64,000 bases of DNA from assembly GCF_002288925.2 (NCBI RefSeq), contig NW_022098076.1, forward strand, positions 81,841,423 through 81,905,422, written 5' to 3'. The translations under genes and the position numbers were made by a program. Numbering within the stretch: the first letter of the stretch is position 1; every line of letters starts with the position of its first letter. The DNA is from Delphinapterus leucas (taxonomy: Eukaryota; Chordata; Mammalia; Artiodactyla; Monodontidae). The notes beneath the pieces were generated by a model that was not told the origin of the DNA, made no database searches, and saw nothing but the letters and a program-made list of their open reading frames with translations. Positions 13,276 to 25,094 of this stretch are shown piece after piece.

Positions 13276-15279
13276 CCCTTTATTTCATCCCCACCCTCCA
13301 ATACCATGATCCACGGCCAACAAGGTAAGCTCTTTCAGGATATCTGCCTTTGCACATAAAGTTCCTTTCAGTCTGAAATGCCTTCCTAATGCAATCCTGA
13401 TAAGAATTCAGGAATTTCACAGTCCACAAGCATACTGACACCTTCTCCAATATGAGGTTACTGACCACTACTTCTTCCTGCTATGCTATCAGTCCAAATG
13501 AAAGATTATTTGACTAGGAAATAGACTCTAGACTCTGGTTCTAGCTTTGTCATGAAAAAGTAGTGTGTCTGTCCTCCAAGTTCCTACAACACTTTGGGAC
13601 TATACTGCCAACCTATGCAGTTATTCAAATCCAACCAATCCTCCATGGTCTAGCTCAACTCTCAATAACTCCAGCTTAAAGAGACATCTTCTATCTCTAA
13701 ACATTCTTTACCATAGAAAATCTGCAGTAGTGGTTCAACTTTTTCAGGTTGGGGAGAATCTGAAGTCATGATGTTCTCTGAGAAACAAATTATTTAATAT
13801 GTGTGTTGAGATATATAGACACCTGTAAACCCAAATTATAAATACATGTAAATAAAATGTCACTGTGTATTAGAACTAGAATAAAGTGGTTCGAAGTGCC
13901 AAAGATTAAAAAAAAAAATACACAAAACACATTACTCTCAACCCACGGGAGAGTAAGCTGAAGTTGTGAAAACTATATATTTTCTTATTTATAGAGGAAA
14001 AGAAGTCAGTGAGAGATTTTAGTGATGGGACAATAAATCTATTCTACTAAGCATACGGTATGAAAACCACTAGCCTATACCACATAATTCAGAATTTTAT
14101 TACATAATCTTTTGTTCACAGACTCAGCTCCTTGACTTCAAATATATCACCCAGAGATTACTCCATAAATATGCTGACTACATCAAAAGTGATAAACATC
14201 CATGTCAGTTAGTTGACAGTACTGTGTTAAACAAACACTTTCATGCAAAGTGGTAATATACCAATTATTTCAACTCATTAAGTCTACCACTCATCATATG
14301 CAAGTTCCAAAGGTAGCTAACGCTAAAAACAAAAACACAGCAAGTTGAAAATGTACCTATTTACAAAATTCTTCAACCTTCATATTCTTTCACTGAACCA
14401 CTAAACTTTGAGTAGCAATTAAATCAAAATCATGACAATACTAGAGAAACTGTACTACATAACAAAAATTAAATTATATATTCCAAACACCATAATATCT
14501 AGGAATTAATTATTTGTAAGGACTTAAGTGAACTTCTATATACCCTCTTTGTTATAAAATCAAGTTATATGTTAATTGTATTAAAGTCACCCTGATTCTG
14601 GAATGCAAGAATATGCTTGGTATATTTGTTGGATAAATGAAAAATTTAGCAATTAAATTTTAAAAGTTATAAAATAAGGCATATTTTCTAAAATCAATGA
14701 TTTATACACTAAAACATAGCAACAAGTATAAGACACCTGCCTTTCAACAAAATTAAAATGCGATCAACTAGCACAATGTGTCATAAATGATAAAACTGCT
14801 TTATTTGCATTATACTTCAAAAAATTATGCTGACAAATCAGTAACAGGGAATTTTACTTAGCAGAAAATAAGCTGCTATAAACTGTTAATTTTGTTATAT
14901 TTATTTTTGAAAGATTACACACACGGACAGGACTAAAAGATGAAAGATAAATACCCTTAGGCACACTTGCTGCAACGATCTCTTAATTATTCAGATCACT
15001 TTATGAGCAAAAAACTATTCCTCTAAAACTGCCCCAGAAAAATATCTTCATACTCTGATACATGAAAAGTGAATGCATATTTGTTCAAACATATACAACA
15101 AAATGGTAGGAATGAGGTGAAAATTCAATCTTTATGAAGATCAAAACAGGCTTTTCAAAAGACGATTAAGTTGGCATATAAAGCAAAGTACACATAAAGT
15201 GAAAAAAAGATTTAACCTTTATTTTACAAATTATTAACATAACAATACAGAAAACTTGAAATAGAAAGTGGGAACTGTG

Positions 15280-15590
15280 TGTTGTAACATGATTAATCTT
15301 TGCACCAGCAAAGGCAACCCTGATGTAGAGGTGGTACCAGAACCAAATGGACCTGCAGATCAAGTACGACCAGCATCATTACTTGAGAAAATCTACATGA
15401 AGATTACCCAGATAAAGAGCTGGAATTTGAAGAGTGAAACGATGAAGAACCGTGGAAGTTGAGAGCAGGATGGACCAGCTGTGACAAAGAGGGTAAACGA
15501 GTAGCTGAAAACTGATGGCTATGCAAGACATCTAGCCTTGCAAAGGATAAAGCGAGACACAGTAATTTAAAACAGTAGATCACAAACTTG
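15280..15590 (+). pseudogene. Frameshifted coding-like fragment, unidentified
   Basis: One frame from about 15289 reads NLCTSKGNPDVEVVPEPNGP and on to ASLLEKIYM. After a frame change near 15395 a second frame reads EDYPDKELEFEE, one stop, then NDEEPWKLRAGWTSCDKEG and a further stop. The acidic and tryptophan-rich content looks protein-derived rather than random. It directly precedes an L1 and lacks introns, which fits a processed or 5'-truncated retrocopy. I do not recognise the parent. Confidence 0.35.
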
Positions 15591-15634
15591 GCAAAGAAAC
15601 AGAATCCCATGGAGACTCATAGATTTCAATCAAG

Positions 15635-16985
15635 AGAATGAGAAGACACAGAATGGGAGAAAATATTAACAAAAGACACACACATCTGAAAAAGGATTGT
15701 TATCCAAAATACACAAAGAATTCATAAAACTGGACAATAAGAAAACAAACAACCCAATTTTAAAAACTGGCAAAAGACCTGGACACCTCACCAAAATGAT
15801 ATCCAGATGGCAAATAAGCATATAAAAAGATGTTCAACATCTGACCGGTAAGGAACTGCAAATTAAAATAACAATGGGATACCACTACACTTCTATTAGA
15901 ATGGCCAAAACCCAAAACGACATCACCAAATCTGGTGAGGATGCAGAGCGAGAGGCACTCTCAATCAGTGTTGGTAGGAATGCAAAATGGAAACAGTCAC
16001 TTTGGAAGAGAGTTTGGCAGCTTCTTACAAAACCAGACATACTCTTACTATATGATACAGAAAATTATGCACCCTGGAATAAATACCAAAGGAGTTGACA
16101 ATTTATGTCCACATAAAACCCCCCACACTGATGTTTACAGCAGCTTTATTCATAACTGCCAAAACTTAGAAGCAACCAAGATGTCCCTCAGTAGCTGAAT
16201 AAATAAACTGTGGTACATCCAGACAATGGAGTATCATTCAGCACTAGAAAGAAATAAGCTATCAAGCCATGAAAAGACACACAGGAACCTTAAGTACATA
16301 TTACGAAGTGAAAGACGACAATCTGAAAAGGCTACGTACCATTCGATTCCAACCATATGACATTCTTGAAAAGGAAAAACTAAAGAAACTGTAAAAAAGA
16401 TCAGTGGTTGCTAGGGATTAGGGTGGAACAGAAATGAACAGGCAGAGCACAGGATTTTTACGGCAGTGAAAATATTCTGTATGGTACTATAATAGTATTT
16501 CATTACACATTTGTCAAAATGCATAGAATAAACACCACCAAGAATGACCCTCTAGGGCTTCCCTGGTGGCGCAGTGGTTGAGAGTCCACCTGCCGATGCA
16601 GGGGACACGGGTTCGTGCCCTGGTCCGGGAAGATCCCACATCCCGCGGAGCGGCTGGGCCCGTGAGCCATGGCCACTGAGCCTGCGCTCCGCAATGGGAG
16701 AGGCCACAACAATGAGAGGCCCGCGTACCACGCAAAAAAAAAAAAAAAAAAAAAAAGAAAGAAAGAATGACCCTCTAATGTAAACTATGGACTTTGGGTG
16801 ATAATGGTATGTCAGTGTAGGTTCATTATTTTAACAAATGTGCCACTCTGGTATGGGATGCTTATAGTAGGGGAGGCTGTACATGTGTCAGGGGGCATAT
16901 AGGAAATCTCTGTACCTTCTGCTCAATTTTGCCGTGAATCAAAAACTGCTCTAAAAATAAAGTCTATTAAAAAAAATTGGGCGGC
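15635..16985 (+). mobile_element. Old L1 (ORF2 end plus 3'UTR) split by a SINE
   Basis: ORF2-terminal L1 text (GGGAGAAAATATTAACAAAAG, AAAAAGGATTGTTATCCAAA, ATGGGATACCACTACAC, GGAGTATCATTCAGC) leads into a 3'UTR ending in AAAATAAAGTC and an A-tail near 16975. A CHR-2 SINE interrupts it at 16555. Frames carry stops and indels. Confidence 0.85.
16555..16762 (+). mobile_element. CHR-2-type SINE, short variant, in L1
   Basis: Starts GGGCTTCCCTGGTGGCGCAG, carries a tRNA B-box-like GGGTTCGTGCCC, and ends with a poly-A tail. Perfect 15-bp target-site duplications AAGAATGACCCTCTA flank it at 16540-16554 and 16763-16777. Unlike the other three copies it lacks a 15-bp internal segment between the near-direct repeats GAGCCTGCGC and GAGCCTGTGC. 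Confidence 0.95.
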
Positions 16986-17369
16986 CCACCAATTTACTGA
17001 TCTAAAAAACACTGATCAAAAGAAAGAGAATCTGGGTATCTTTCTTTTTAAAGCTACCCCAATGATTCTGATACAACAGCCAGGATTAGGAAACCACTGA
17101 CTTAAAAGAGCCACACTAGCCATTTCTGTTCCTTCCCTTTGCAGAATTTCCTCAATATGAATATGTTTTTATATAGTTATAATAATAATCATACTGATGT
17201 GGTTCTGAGTCCTGATATTTTTAAGCCATCCATTAACATTCAACATTAAACTTTACTTTAGGAGAAAAGTTTCTAGCTATATCATTTCATTTCCAAAGTA
17301 CTGTAATAATTCAAAGAAAAAGGGTATAGCAGAATGAAATGTAAGAAAAATACAATGTCATCTGAGATT

Positions 17370-18400
17370 TAAACAATTTCCAACCTAACACCAAAAGCAT
17401 GAGCTACAAAAGAAAAAAGTGATAAACTGGACTCCATCAAAATTAAAAGCTTTTGTTCTGCAGGTACCGTTAAAACAATAAAAAGACAAACTAAAGACTG
17501 GGAGAAAATATTAAATGACTTGTACCCAGAATAAAAACAAACCAACAAACAAAAACCTCTCACAACTCAGTAAAGAAAGCAAACAACAGAATTTTAAAAT
17601 GGGCAAAAGACTCGAACAGACAATTCTACACATGAAAAGATGTTCACCAACATCAGCCATTAAGGAAATGCAAATTAAAACCGTGATGAGACACCACTAC
17701 ACACACCCATTAGAATGGCTAAAATAAAATATACTGACAATACCAAGTGCTGACAAAGATTCTGAGCAACTAGAACTCTCATACATTGCTGGTGGGAATG
17801 CAAAATGGTACAGCCCTACCAGAAAACAGTTTGGCAGTATGTTATGAAGTAAAACATACACTTACACGTGACCCAGCAATCCCACTCCTAGGAATTTATC
17901 CTAGAGAAATGAAAACTTATATTCACACAAAAAGCTGTACACAAATGTTCATAGTAACTCTATTCATAATCAGAAGAAACTGTATACAACCCAAATGTCT
18001 TGCAACAAGTAAACAGGTAAATGGATAAGCAAACTGATACATTTATATAGCAGAATATCACTCAGCAATAACAAGGAACAAACTATTGATATATACAACA
18101 GATTGGCTCAACTGCAAAATAATTATGTGAATGAAAGTAGTCTCAAAGGCTACAAACTGTATGATTCCACTTATAGGACATTCTTGAGAAAACAAAACTA
18201 TAGTGACAGAAGAGATCAGTGATTGCCAGGTATTAGGGGTGGGAGAAGGATGTCACTATAAAGGGAAAACAAATTTTCTGGGGTGAAGGATGTTCTATAT
18301 TGACTGTGATAGCAGTTACATAAATCTATAAATGGGCTAAAATTCACAGAACTGTACATGAAAATAAAAGGCTAATTTTACTGTATATTGACTTTTTAAA
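17370..18400 (+). mobile_element. Old L1 (ORF2 end plus 3'UTR)
   Basis: L1 ORF2 wording with indels: CAAAAGCATGAGCTACAAAAG, AAAGACTGGGAGAAAATATT, ATTTTAAAATGGGCAAAAGA, then CATTGCTGGTGGGAATGCAA and CACTCCTAGGAATTTATCC, continuing to a 3'UTR near 18390. A second, separate copy from the one at 15.6-17.0 kb. Confidence 0.85.
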
Positions 18401-19439
18401 ACTTGCAGTAATTATGATTCTCAAAATTGGGTCCTGTTTTATTACCATATTATAAATGTAAGCTATGATGCCACAATCTTTATTCATAAAAGCAACTTGA
18501 ATGCCAAACAATGAAGAATTGTTAATTATTTTGAGTATACCAACGTTACAAAGGCCTCTGCTATAGTTCAAATTGACATACTACATCCTCCATTTCTGTG
18601 AATAGAGCTTCCCCTGTCCTTTTTATTACACACTTAGCAAAGTTTAAAGGAGATTACTAAATCAAAAAAACCCCCACTTTTATTTTTCAATGTTGTATCA
18701 ATAATAACACCTGTTCACTGATAAATTAACATCCAAGTTGCAAGAAATACATCCTCAAATCAATCAAATTACTGGCAAAGGGAGGGGGAGAAGGATGGAA
18801 AAGGGGATGACAGGAAGGCCAGCAGGCATGAGCATGACTGGGAGCTACAAGGATTGACAAGGAGGCTGACCTTGGGGCAGCAGCTCTTGGCTGGATGGAG
18901 AGTTGAAGGATATTAATAATCTACACAGTATCCCCCCACCCTCTAACATACACACATTTATTTTTAATCATTAATTAAAATTTTTTCACCTAAATTTAAA
19001 TGCCTGGGGCAAAGTCCCAGCAAGCCAATCCTAATATCTAGGTAACACAAAGAAATTTATCAGCTAAAACTAATTATAAAGATTTTAATTCTAAAGTTTA
19101 CTGAAACCAGAACTGAGCCATATAATTAATGATGATATGAACTACTGAAAAGGACTTCCTTCTTAGAAAGTCTTAAAACTCAGGACAATACTTAATTCCA
19201 ACACAGATAAATCTCTGTAAGTACAGATATTTGTATTTAGCATTATTTTGCACTGAAATATATATACCATGTATTAAAAACATAAAATGGTGCATAATCT
19301 AGCACACATGCTAAAAAAAAGAACATTTAGAAGTATCACAGAGATACTACTGATATAATGTTAAGAGGTGCAACCTCTTAGAAACCTGTAGTATTGTAAT
19401 GTTCACTCAGGAGCTAAAACAATCAAATTACTATTTGCA

Positions 19440-19742
19440 AATGGACTTGAGGACACGGGAGGGGGAAGGGTAAGCTGGGACGAAGTGAGAGAGTGGCATG
19501 GACATATACACACTACCAAATGTAAAACAGATAGCTAGTGGGAAGCAGCCGCATAGCACAGGGAGACCAGCTCGGTGCTTTGTGACCACCTAGAGGGGTG
19601 AGATAGAGAGGGTGGGAGGGAGACACAAGAGGGAGGAGATATGGGGATATACGAATATGTATAGCTGATTTCACTTTGTTATAAAGCAGAAACTAACACA
19701 CCATTGTAAAGCAATTATACTCCAATAAAGACGTTAAAAAAA
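19440..19742 (+). mobile_element. 5'-truncated L1 3' end, cetartiodactyl type
   Basis: The 3' end includes GGAAGCAGCCGCATAGCACA, GGTGCTTTGTGACCACCTAG, and TTATACTCCAATAAAG with an A-tail, the form common in whales and ruminants. A 13-bp duplication, ATTACTATTTGCA / ATTAGTATTTGCA, at 19427-19439 and 19743-19755 fixes the insertion. Younger than the neighbouring L1M copies. Confidence 0.9.
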
Positions 19743-20475
19743 ATTAGTATTTGCAGGCAGTTACCAAGGGCAGTTACTATTTAGGACTTTTGACTTTGAC
19801 TTTGACCTATACAGTCTGCAGCTCCTCTTCCCTGTAATATGGCTGGGGTTGATTAGATCAATGGCACTCATGCAATACTCCACTAAGATGTCTCAGTACC
19901 ACTCCAGGGTGGGCACTGTTTCCCCTGATTAAATATGACTTATGTTGGTTTTGTGTGATTTTAAAAGTGGGGCTTTCCACTATTTTAAAAATACAGGCAC
20001 ACCTCGAAGATGTTGTGGGTTTGGTTCCAAACCACTGCAATAACGTGAATATCACAATAAAGCAAGTCACATGAATTTTTCGGTTTCCTAGTGCATATAG
20101 AAGTTATATTTACATTATACAGTAGTCTATTAAGTGTGCAATAGACTAAATAAATGTCTAAATAAATAATGTGCATATCTTAATTTAAAAATACTTTGTT
20201 GCTAAGAAATGCTAACCATCGCCTGAGCCTTCAGGGAGTCATAATCTTTTGCTGGTGGAAGATCTCGCCTTGGTATTGACGGCTGCTGACTGATCAGGGT
20301 GGTGGTTTTGCTGAAGGCTGGCGGGGGCGGCCGTGGCAATTTCTTCAAATAAGATGACAATGAAGTTGCTGCATCAATCGACTCTTCCTTGTTTCAAGAA
20401 TGATTTCTCTGTAGCATGCAATGCTGTTTCACAGCATTTTACCAACAGTAGAACTTCTTTCAAAAGTGGAGTCAG

Positions 20476-20684
20476 GGGCTTCCCTGGTGGCACAGTGGTT
20501 GAGAGTCCGCCTGCCGATGCAGGGGATACGGGTTCGTGCCCCGGTCCGGGAAGATCCCACATGCCGCGGAGCGGCTGGGCCCGTGAGCCATGGCCGCTGA
20601 GCCTGCGCGTCCGGAGCCTGTGCTCCACAACGGGAGAGGCCACAACAGTGAGAGGCCCGCGTACCGCCAAAAAAAAAAAAAAAA
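20476..20684 (+). mobile_element. CHR-2-type SINE nested in Tigger1
   Basis: Full-length form with GGGCTTCCCTGGTGGCACAG start, B-box-like GGGTTCGTGCCCC, long internal form, and poly-A. Duplications AGTGGAGTCAG before and AGCGGAGTCAG after (to 20695) differ by one base. It must be younger than the Tigger1 it interrupts. Confidence 0.95.
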
Positions 20685-20719
20685 AGCGGAGTCAGTCCTT
20701 TCAAACCCTGCTACTACTT

Positions 20720-21832
20720 TATCAACTAAGTTTACGTAATAGTCTAAATCCTTTGTTGTCACATTAACAACCTTCACAGCATCTTTACCAGGAGTACATT
20801 CCATTTTAAGAAACCACTTTTCAGGTTCCACTTCTAATTTTAGCTCTTCTGCAACTTCCACCACATCTGAAGTTACCTCTTCCACCCTTTGAGTCCCTCA
20901 AAGTCATCCGTGAGGGCTGGAATCAACTTCTTCCAAAGTCCTGTTAGTATTGATATTTTGACTTCTTTCCACAAATCATGAATGCTCTTAATGACATCTA
21001 GAATGGTGAATCCTTTGCAGGAGGTTTTCATTTGACTTTGCCCAGATCCATCAGAAAAATCACTATCCATGACAGCTATAGCCTTATGAAATGTGTTTCT
21101 TAAATAAACAGACTTGAAAGTTGAAATCACTCCTTGGATCCATGGACTGTAGAATGGATGTTGTGTTAGCAGGCATGAAAACAACATTAATCGTCTATAG
21201 ATCACCATCAGAGCTCTTGGGTGACCAGGTGCACTGTCAAAGAACAATAATACTTTGAAAGGAATCTTTTTCTGAGGAGTAGGTCTCAACAGTGGGTTTA
21301 AAATATTCAGCAAACCATGTTGTAAACAGACATGCTGACATCCAAGCTGTGTTGTTCCATTTATACAGCACAGGCAGAGTAGATTTAGCATAGTTCTTAA
21401 GGGGCTTAGGGTTTTCAGAATGGTAAATGAGTGCTGGCTTCAACTTAAAGTCACCAGCTGCATTAACCCCTAACAAGAGTCAGCCTATCCTTTGAAACTT
21501 TGAAGATAGGCACTGACTTCTCTCTAGCTATGGAAGTCCTAGATGACATGTTCTTCAAATAGAAAGCTGTTTTGTCTACACTGAAAATCTTCTGGATTAC
21601 TTGATAGTCTGTACATCAGCACTTGCTGCTTCACCTTGCACTTGTATGTTACGGAGACAGCTCCCTTCCGTAAACCTCCAAACCCACCTCTGCTGGCCTT
21701 CAACTTTTCTTCTGCAGCTTCCTCACCTCTCGCAGCCTTCAAAGAACTGAACAGAGTTAGAACCTTGCTCAGGATTAGGCTTTGGTTTAGAGGAATACTA
21801 TTGTTCCTGGTGTGATCTTCGATCCAGACCAC
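20720..21832 (-). pseudogene. Tigger1 transposase remnant
   Basis: Broken reading frame inside the Tigger1 element. Recognisable DDE-superfamily segments include FDSAPGHP, where Tigger proteins usually have DNAPGHP, so the catalytic aspartate is kept but the next residue changed. The frame changes at least between 21237-21476 and 20873-21391, and the C-terminal part shifts again near 20875. The SINE at 20476 interrupts the region just past the C-terminal part. No function is expected. Confidence 0.85.
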
Positions 21833-22964
21833 TCAAACATTCTCCGTATCAGCAATAAGGTTATTTCACTTTCTTATCATTCGTGTGTTCACTGGAGAAG
21901 AACTTTTCCTTTGCATCTACAACTTGGCTGTTTGGTACAAGAGGCCTAGCTTTCAGCCTATTTCAACTTTCAACATGCCTTCATCACTAAAGCTTAATCA
22001 CTTCTAGCTTTTGATTTAAAGTGAGACGTGCCATTCTTCCTTTCACTTGAATACTTGAGGCCATTATTAGGGTTATTAATTTGCCTAATTTCAATATTGT
22101 TACGTCTCAGGGAATAGAGGCCCAAGGAGAGGGAAAGAGACAGGGGAGCAGCTGGTCAGTGGAGCAGTCAGAACACACACAACATTTATTAATTAAGTTC
22201 GCCATATTATTTGGGCACAGTTTGTGCCTCCCACCCCAAAACTGTAACAGCAACATCAAAGATCACAGATCACCATAACAAATATAATAATAATGAAAAA
22301 GTCTGAAATACTGCAAGAATTACCAAAATGTGACAGACACATGAAGTGAGCAAATGCTGTTGACAAAGTGGTGCCTGACCTACTTGCTCAACAGGGGGTT
22401 ACCACAAACCTTCAATTTGTGGAAAAAAAAAAAGATGAAGTTATCTGCTAAGTGCAGTAAAGCTAAACACAACAAGGTGTGCCTGTAACTGAGACAGCCA
22501 CTGGATACTTGCTAAGTATTGTTCTTGGCTCTAAATTCTAAAACATACTGCTTGTCGCACCTGATGAAACCAGAGTATTTACATAAATATGCAACATTTA
22601 CCATGATCAAAAATAGCATATAAGTTCTCACAACATCTGAATTTTTCAGAGCCCTGCGTATGTGATCTGGGGGCTTGTCACTTTACAAATTTTACCAGTT
22701 ATATAAACCCTGTTTTTCCTAGAAACGCCATTAAAGAATAATTCCTGAAGATCTCAAAATATTTTTCACTTCATCACACCAAAGTGATGTGACATAAACC
22801 TATCAATAAAAGTGGCTTACTGTATAAGTAAATCTCAATGGAAGCCAAGCCATGGAGTGTAGACGATATGTCTCCTAATGCGACACATCCTTTGAAAAAA
22901 GCTCCACGGCTCTTCCCATTATGCCGAGAATTCTTGATTTAAAAGATTACATGGTGAACAGTGG

Positions 22965-23195
22965 CAGCACAGGAATACAGATGCTAAAAAGCCCATCTGC
23001 CTGATTCAAATCACAGACACACATTTAGTAGATGTGTGACCCTGAGCAACTTACTTAATTTCTTTATGTATCAGTTTTTATAAAAACAGAAATAGCACCT
23101 ACTTCAAGGAGCTGTTGTGTGGATAAAATTAGTATACACAAAATACTTAGAACAGTGCCTAGCGCACAGTAAATGCTATATAAGCATTTGCTTCT
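22965..23195 (+). mobile_element. MIR
   Basis: CTGCCTGATTCAAATC, TGTGACCCTGAGCAACTTACTTAA, and AACAGTGCCTAGCGCACAGTAAATG follow MIR order. Confidence 0.75.
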
Positions 23196-23254
23196 ATTAT
23201 AACATTACTTGTATTACATATTCTTAAAATTATTCATATACGTATTTGAATCTT

Positions 23255-23365
23255 GCTACTCAGAGCGTGCTATGCACAGAGCAGAATCATGGTCAGTATC
23301 ATCATCATCATGGTGAGCTGGACCCACTGAACCATAATCTGCATTTTAACAAGATACTCAGAAAA
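23255..23365. mobile_element. MER5A-like fragment
   Basis: AGCTGGACCCACTGAACCAT and AATCTGCATTTTAACAAGAT resemble the middle of MER5A-type hAT elements. Partial and diverged. Confidence 0.4.
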
Positions 23366-23614
23366 TTCATAAGTGCCTTAAATTTTCTGAAACAAGCAAC
23401 ATAAATAAAACACGTATACCTATATATTCACATATTTTATACAGTATTTTCTAAACTCTCAATTTCCACTTGATTCTTGCTTTCCTTCCTCTAAAGAACA
23501 GAAATTTCTCCACAACTAGAAGGAATTCTTTTACTTCATACTTTGAGAAGTTCGCAATGGAGCCAACCTCCATTAAGTTTGGTGAATAGATGTTGCTATC
23601 TCGTAATACATATA

Positions 23615-23652
23615 ACAACCTTAAGATTTTTGTACAACCTTAAGATTTTTGT
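23615..23652 (+). repeat. 19-bp exact tandem duplication
   Basis: The unit ACAACCTTAAGATTTTTGT occurs twice back to back at 23615-23633 and 23634-23652 without mismatch. Confidence 0.95.
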
Positions 23653-24054
23653 ATTTCAAAGCAAACTCCTACTAAAGGTGAGGAGAGCTAACCTTAACTT
23701 TTGTAGATATTTTAAACTTTCTAAGAATTCACTAATGACAAGAGATTCCTGAATGGAATAAAATTCACTGCCCTCTTGATATTTTCTACATTGACAGTGC
23801 TGTTTTCATTATTTTCACTAATTTTTAGAATAAAGGTGGCCACCTTGATCAAAGGAATCATACTAGTATCATTAACAAAACTAAAGATAGCCACTACAGG
23901 GAAAACGTTTTTCTTGACTGCTGTCAGAAGATTCTTCTATAAATAAGTTTACTAATGTATACATAGTTACTGACGTAAGTTTAAGAATTTCACAAAGTGT
24001 CCAAAACGAAGCTCTTAATTCAAAAGGATACATAAACATCTTTCCCTGAACCGA

Positions 24055-24170
24055 CAATTCAAATATTTAATGATTACTTCCAAAAAGTGAAGCAGGGTGC
24101 TAGGCACCATGGGGAATACAAAATGCGGTCACTTTACAATCTCTATAAATACAGGAGGGTAGGAAACAGG
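24055..24170 (-). mobile_element. L2/MIR 3'-end fragment, inverted
   Basis: GGGTGCTAGGCACCATGGGGAATACAAA is the inverted terminal wording of L2-type elements. Confidence 0.45.
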
Positions 24171-25094
24171 AGCCTAATATTAGCATTCATATGGCCTCAA
24201 TACAAAGTGAAATCCAATGAATAGTACTAAAGAAGTTGTGAGGTCCAAAGCAGGGGCACATGATGGCAATCAGAACAATGGATTTTTATAGTTTCATAAA
24301 GAAATTTTGCTACATGTTAAAGAAAATTAAAAAATCCAAATTTGGGATTTTAAAAATTACATTCTTAGTTCAAATATTCTTTTGAACTTCTTAAAAAAGT
24401 AACACAACTTGGAAAATCGGGATTTAAGGACAAAGTAGTATCATGAAAAATGGTAGCTTTTTACCTAATGGTTGGAAAGGAAAACAAATAAAAAAGCAGT
24501 ATACCATAGAAGGACAATATGATTATCATTTGTAAAGTACTTCATTCCCAATGGTTAAGACAATAAGATATACATTAAAAGCATCAAGTACATTATAGCA
24601 TTAATACCATAGTTAAACTCTGAACAACAGGGACACTGACATAATAAACAGTAAAATATATACAAAGCACGGCAATATGGCAACTAGTCTTTTTGTTCTC
24701 CTGAATACCATGGAGAAAACAACACAGATCCACAAGATCACACAATCTGGTTCCCAGCAGACCGACAGACTCCAGCCTCAAGAAATCAGAGGTATACAGC
24801 CCCAAAACTACACTGTGCTTTTAAATGGTGAAACACACTCTGCTTAAAGTGGTTAGATTCAGGAGTAATTAACTTGGGTAGGTAGAAGTATTACCCCACA
24901 TACAGAAGACAAAACAGATCTCGGCAGTTCATGGATACAAACCATGATGGTTTCCATTTGACTGTTAGTATTATTCTTAGAGATTCATTTCAATAGACAA
25001 TTACGGAGAGCAAATATGAAGAGCAGGAGACACAAAAAATGAATGAAACAGGTCTTAGCTTAATAAATATTAAAAGAACATCACTAGAAACTAC

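Larger units (their letters stand above)
19994..22485 (-). mobile_element. Tigger1 DNA transposon, terminally complete, inactive
   Basis: The ends are perfect inverted repeats, CAGGCACACCT at the left and AGGTGTGCCTG at the right, each flanked by the TA target expected of Tc1/mariner-type elements (19992-19993, 22486-22487). Inside, in reverse, are pieces of the Tigger transposase: an N-terminal part near 21540-21830, a central part with [20 protein letters not shown] (21420-21476), DSAPGHPRALM (near 21200-21240), DQGVISTFKS-like sequence near 21120, and C-terminal text KWFLKMECTPGKDAV near 20800. The frame is broken by several shifts and stops, so no transposase is made. It is about 2.49 kb, including a nested SINE of about 220 bp. 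Confidence 0.93.

Noticed and set aside
16600..16625. tRNA-like B box in the SINEs
   Set aside because: The A/B boxes belong to tRNA-derived SINE promoters; no tRNA cloverleaf is present.
20333..20885. Open frames of 91-144 codons on both strands
   Set aside because: They are made of the CHR-2 SINE and its junctions with the Tigger1 remnant, not genes. Similar SINE-derived frames occur at 16503-16783, 44546-44826 and 58743-59062.
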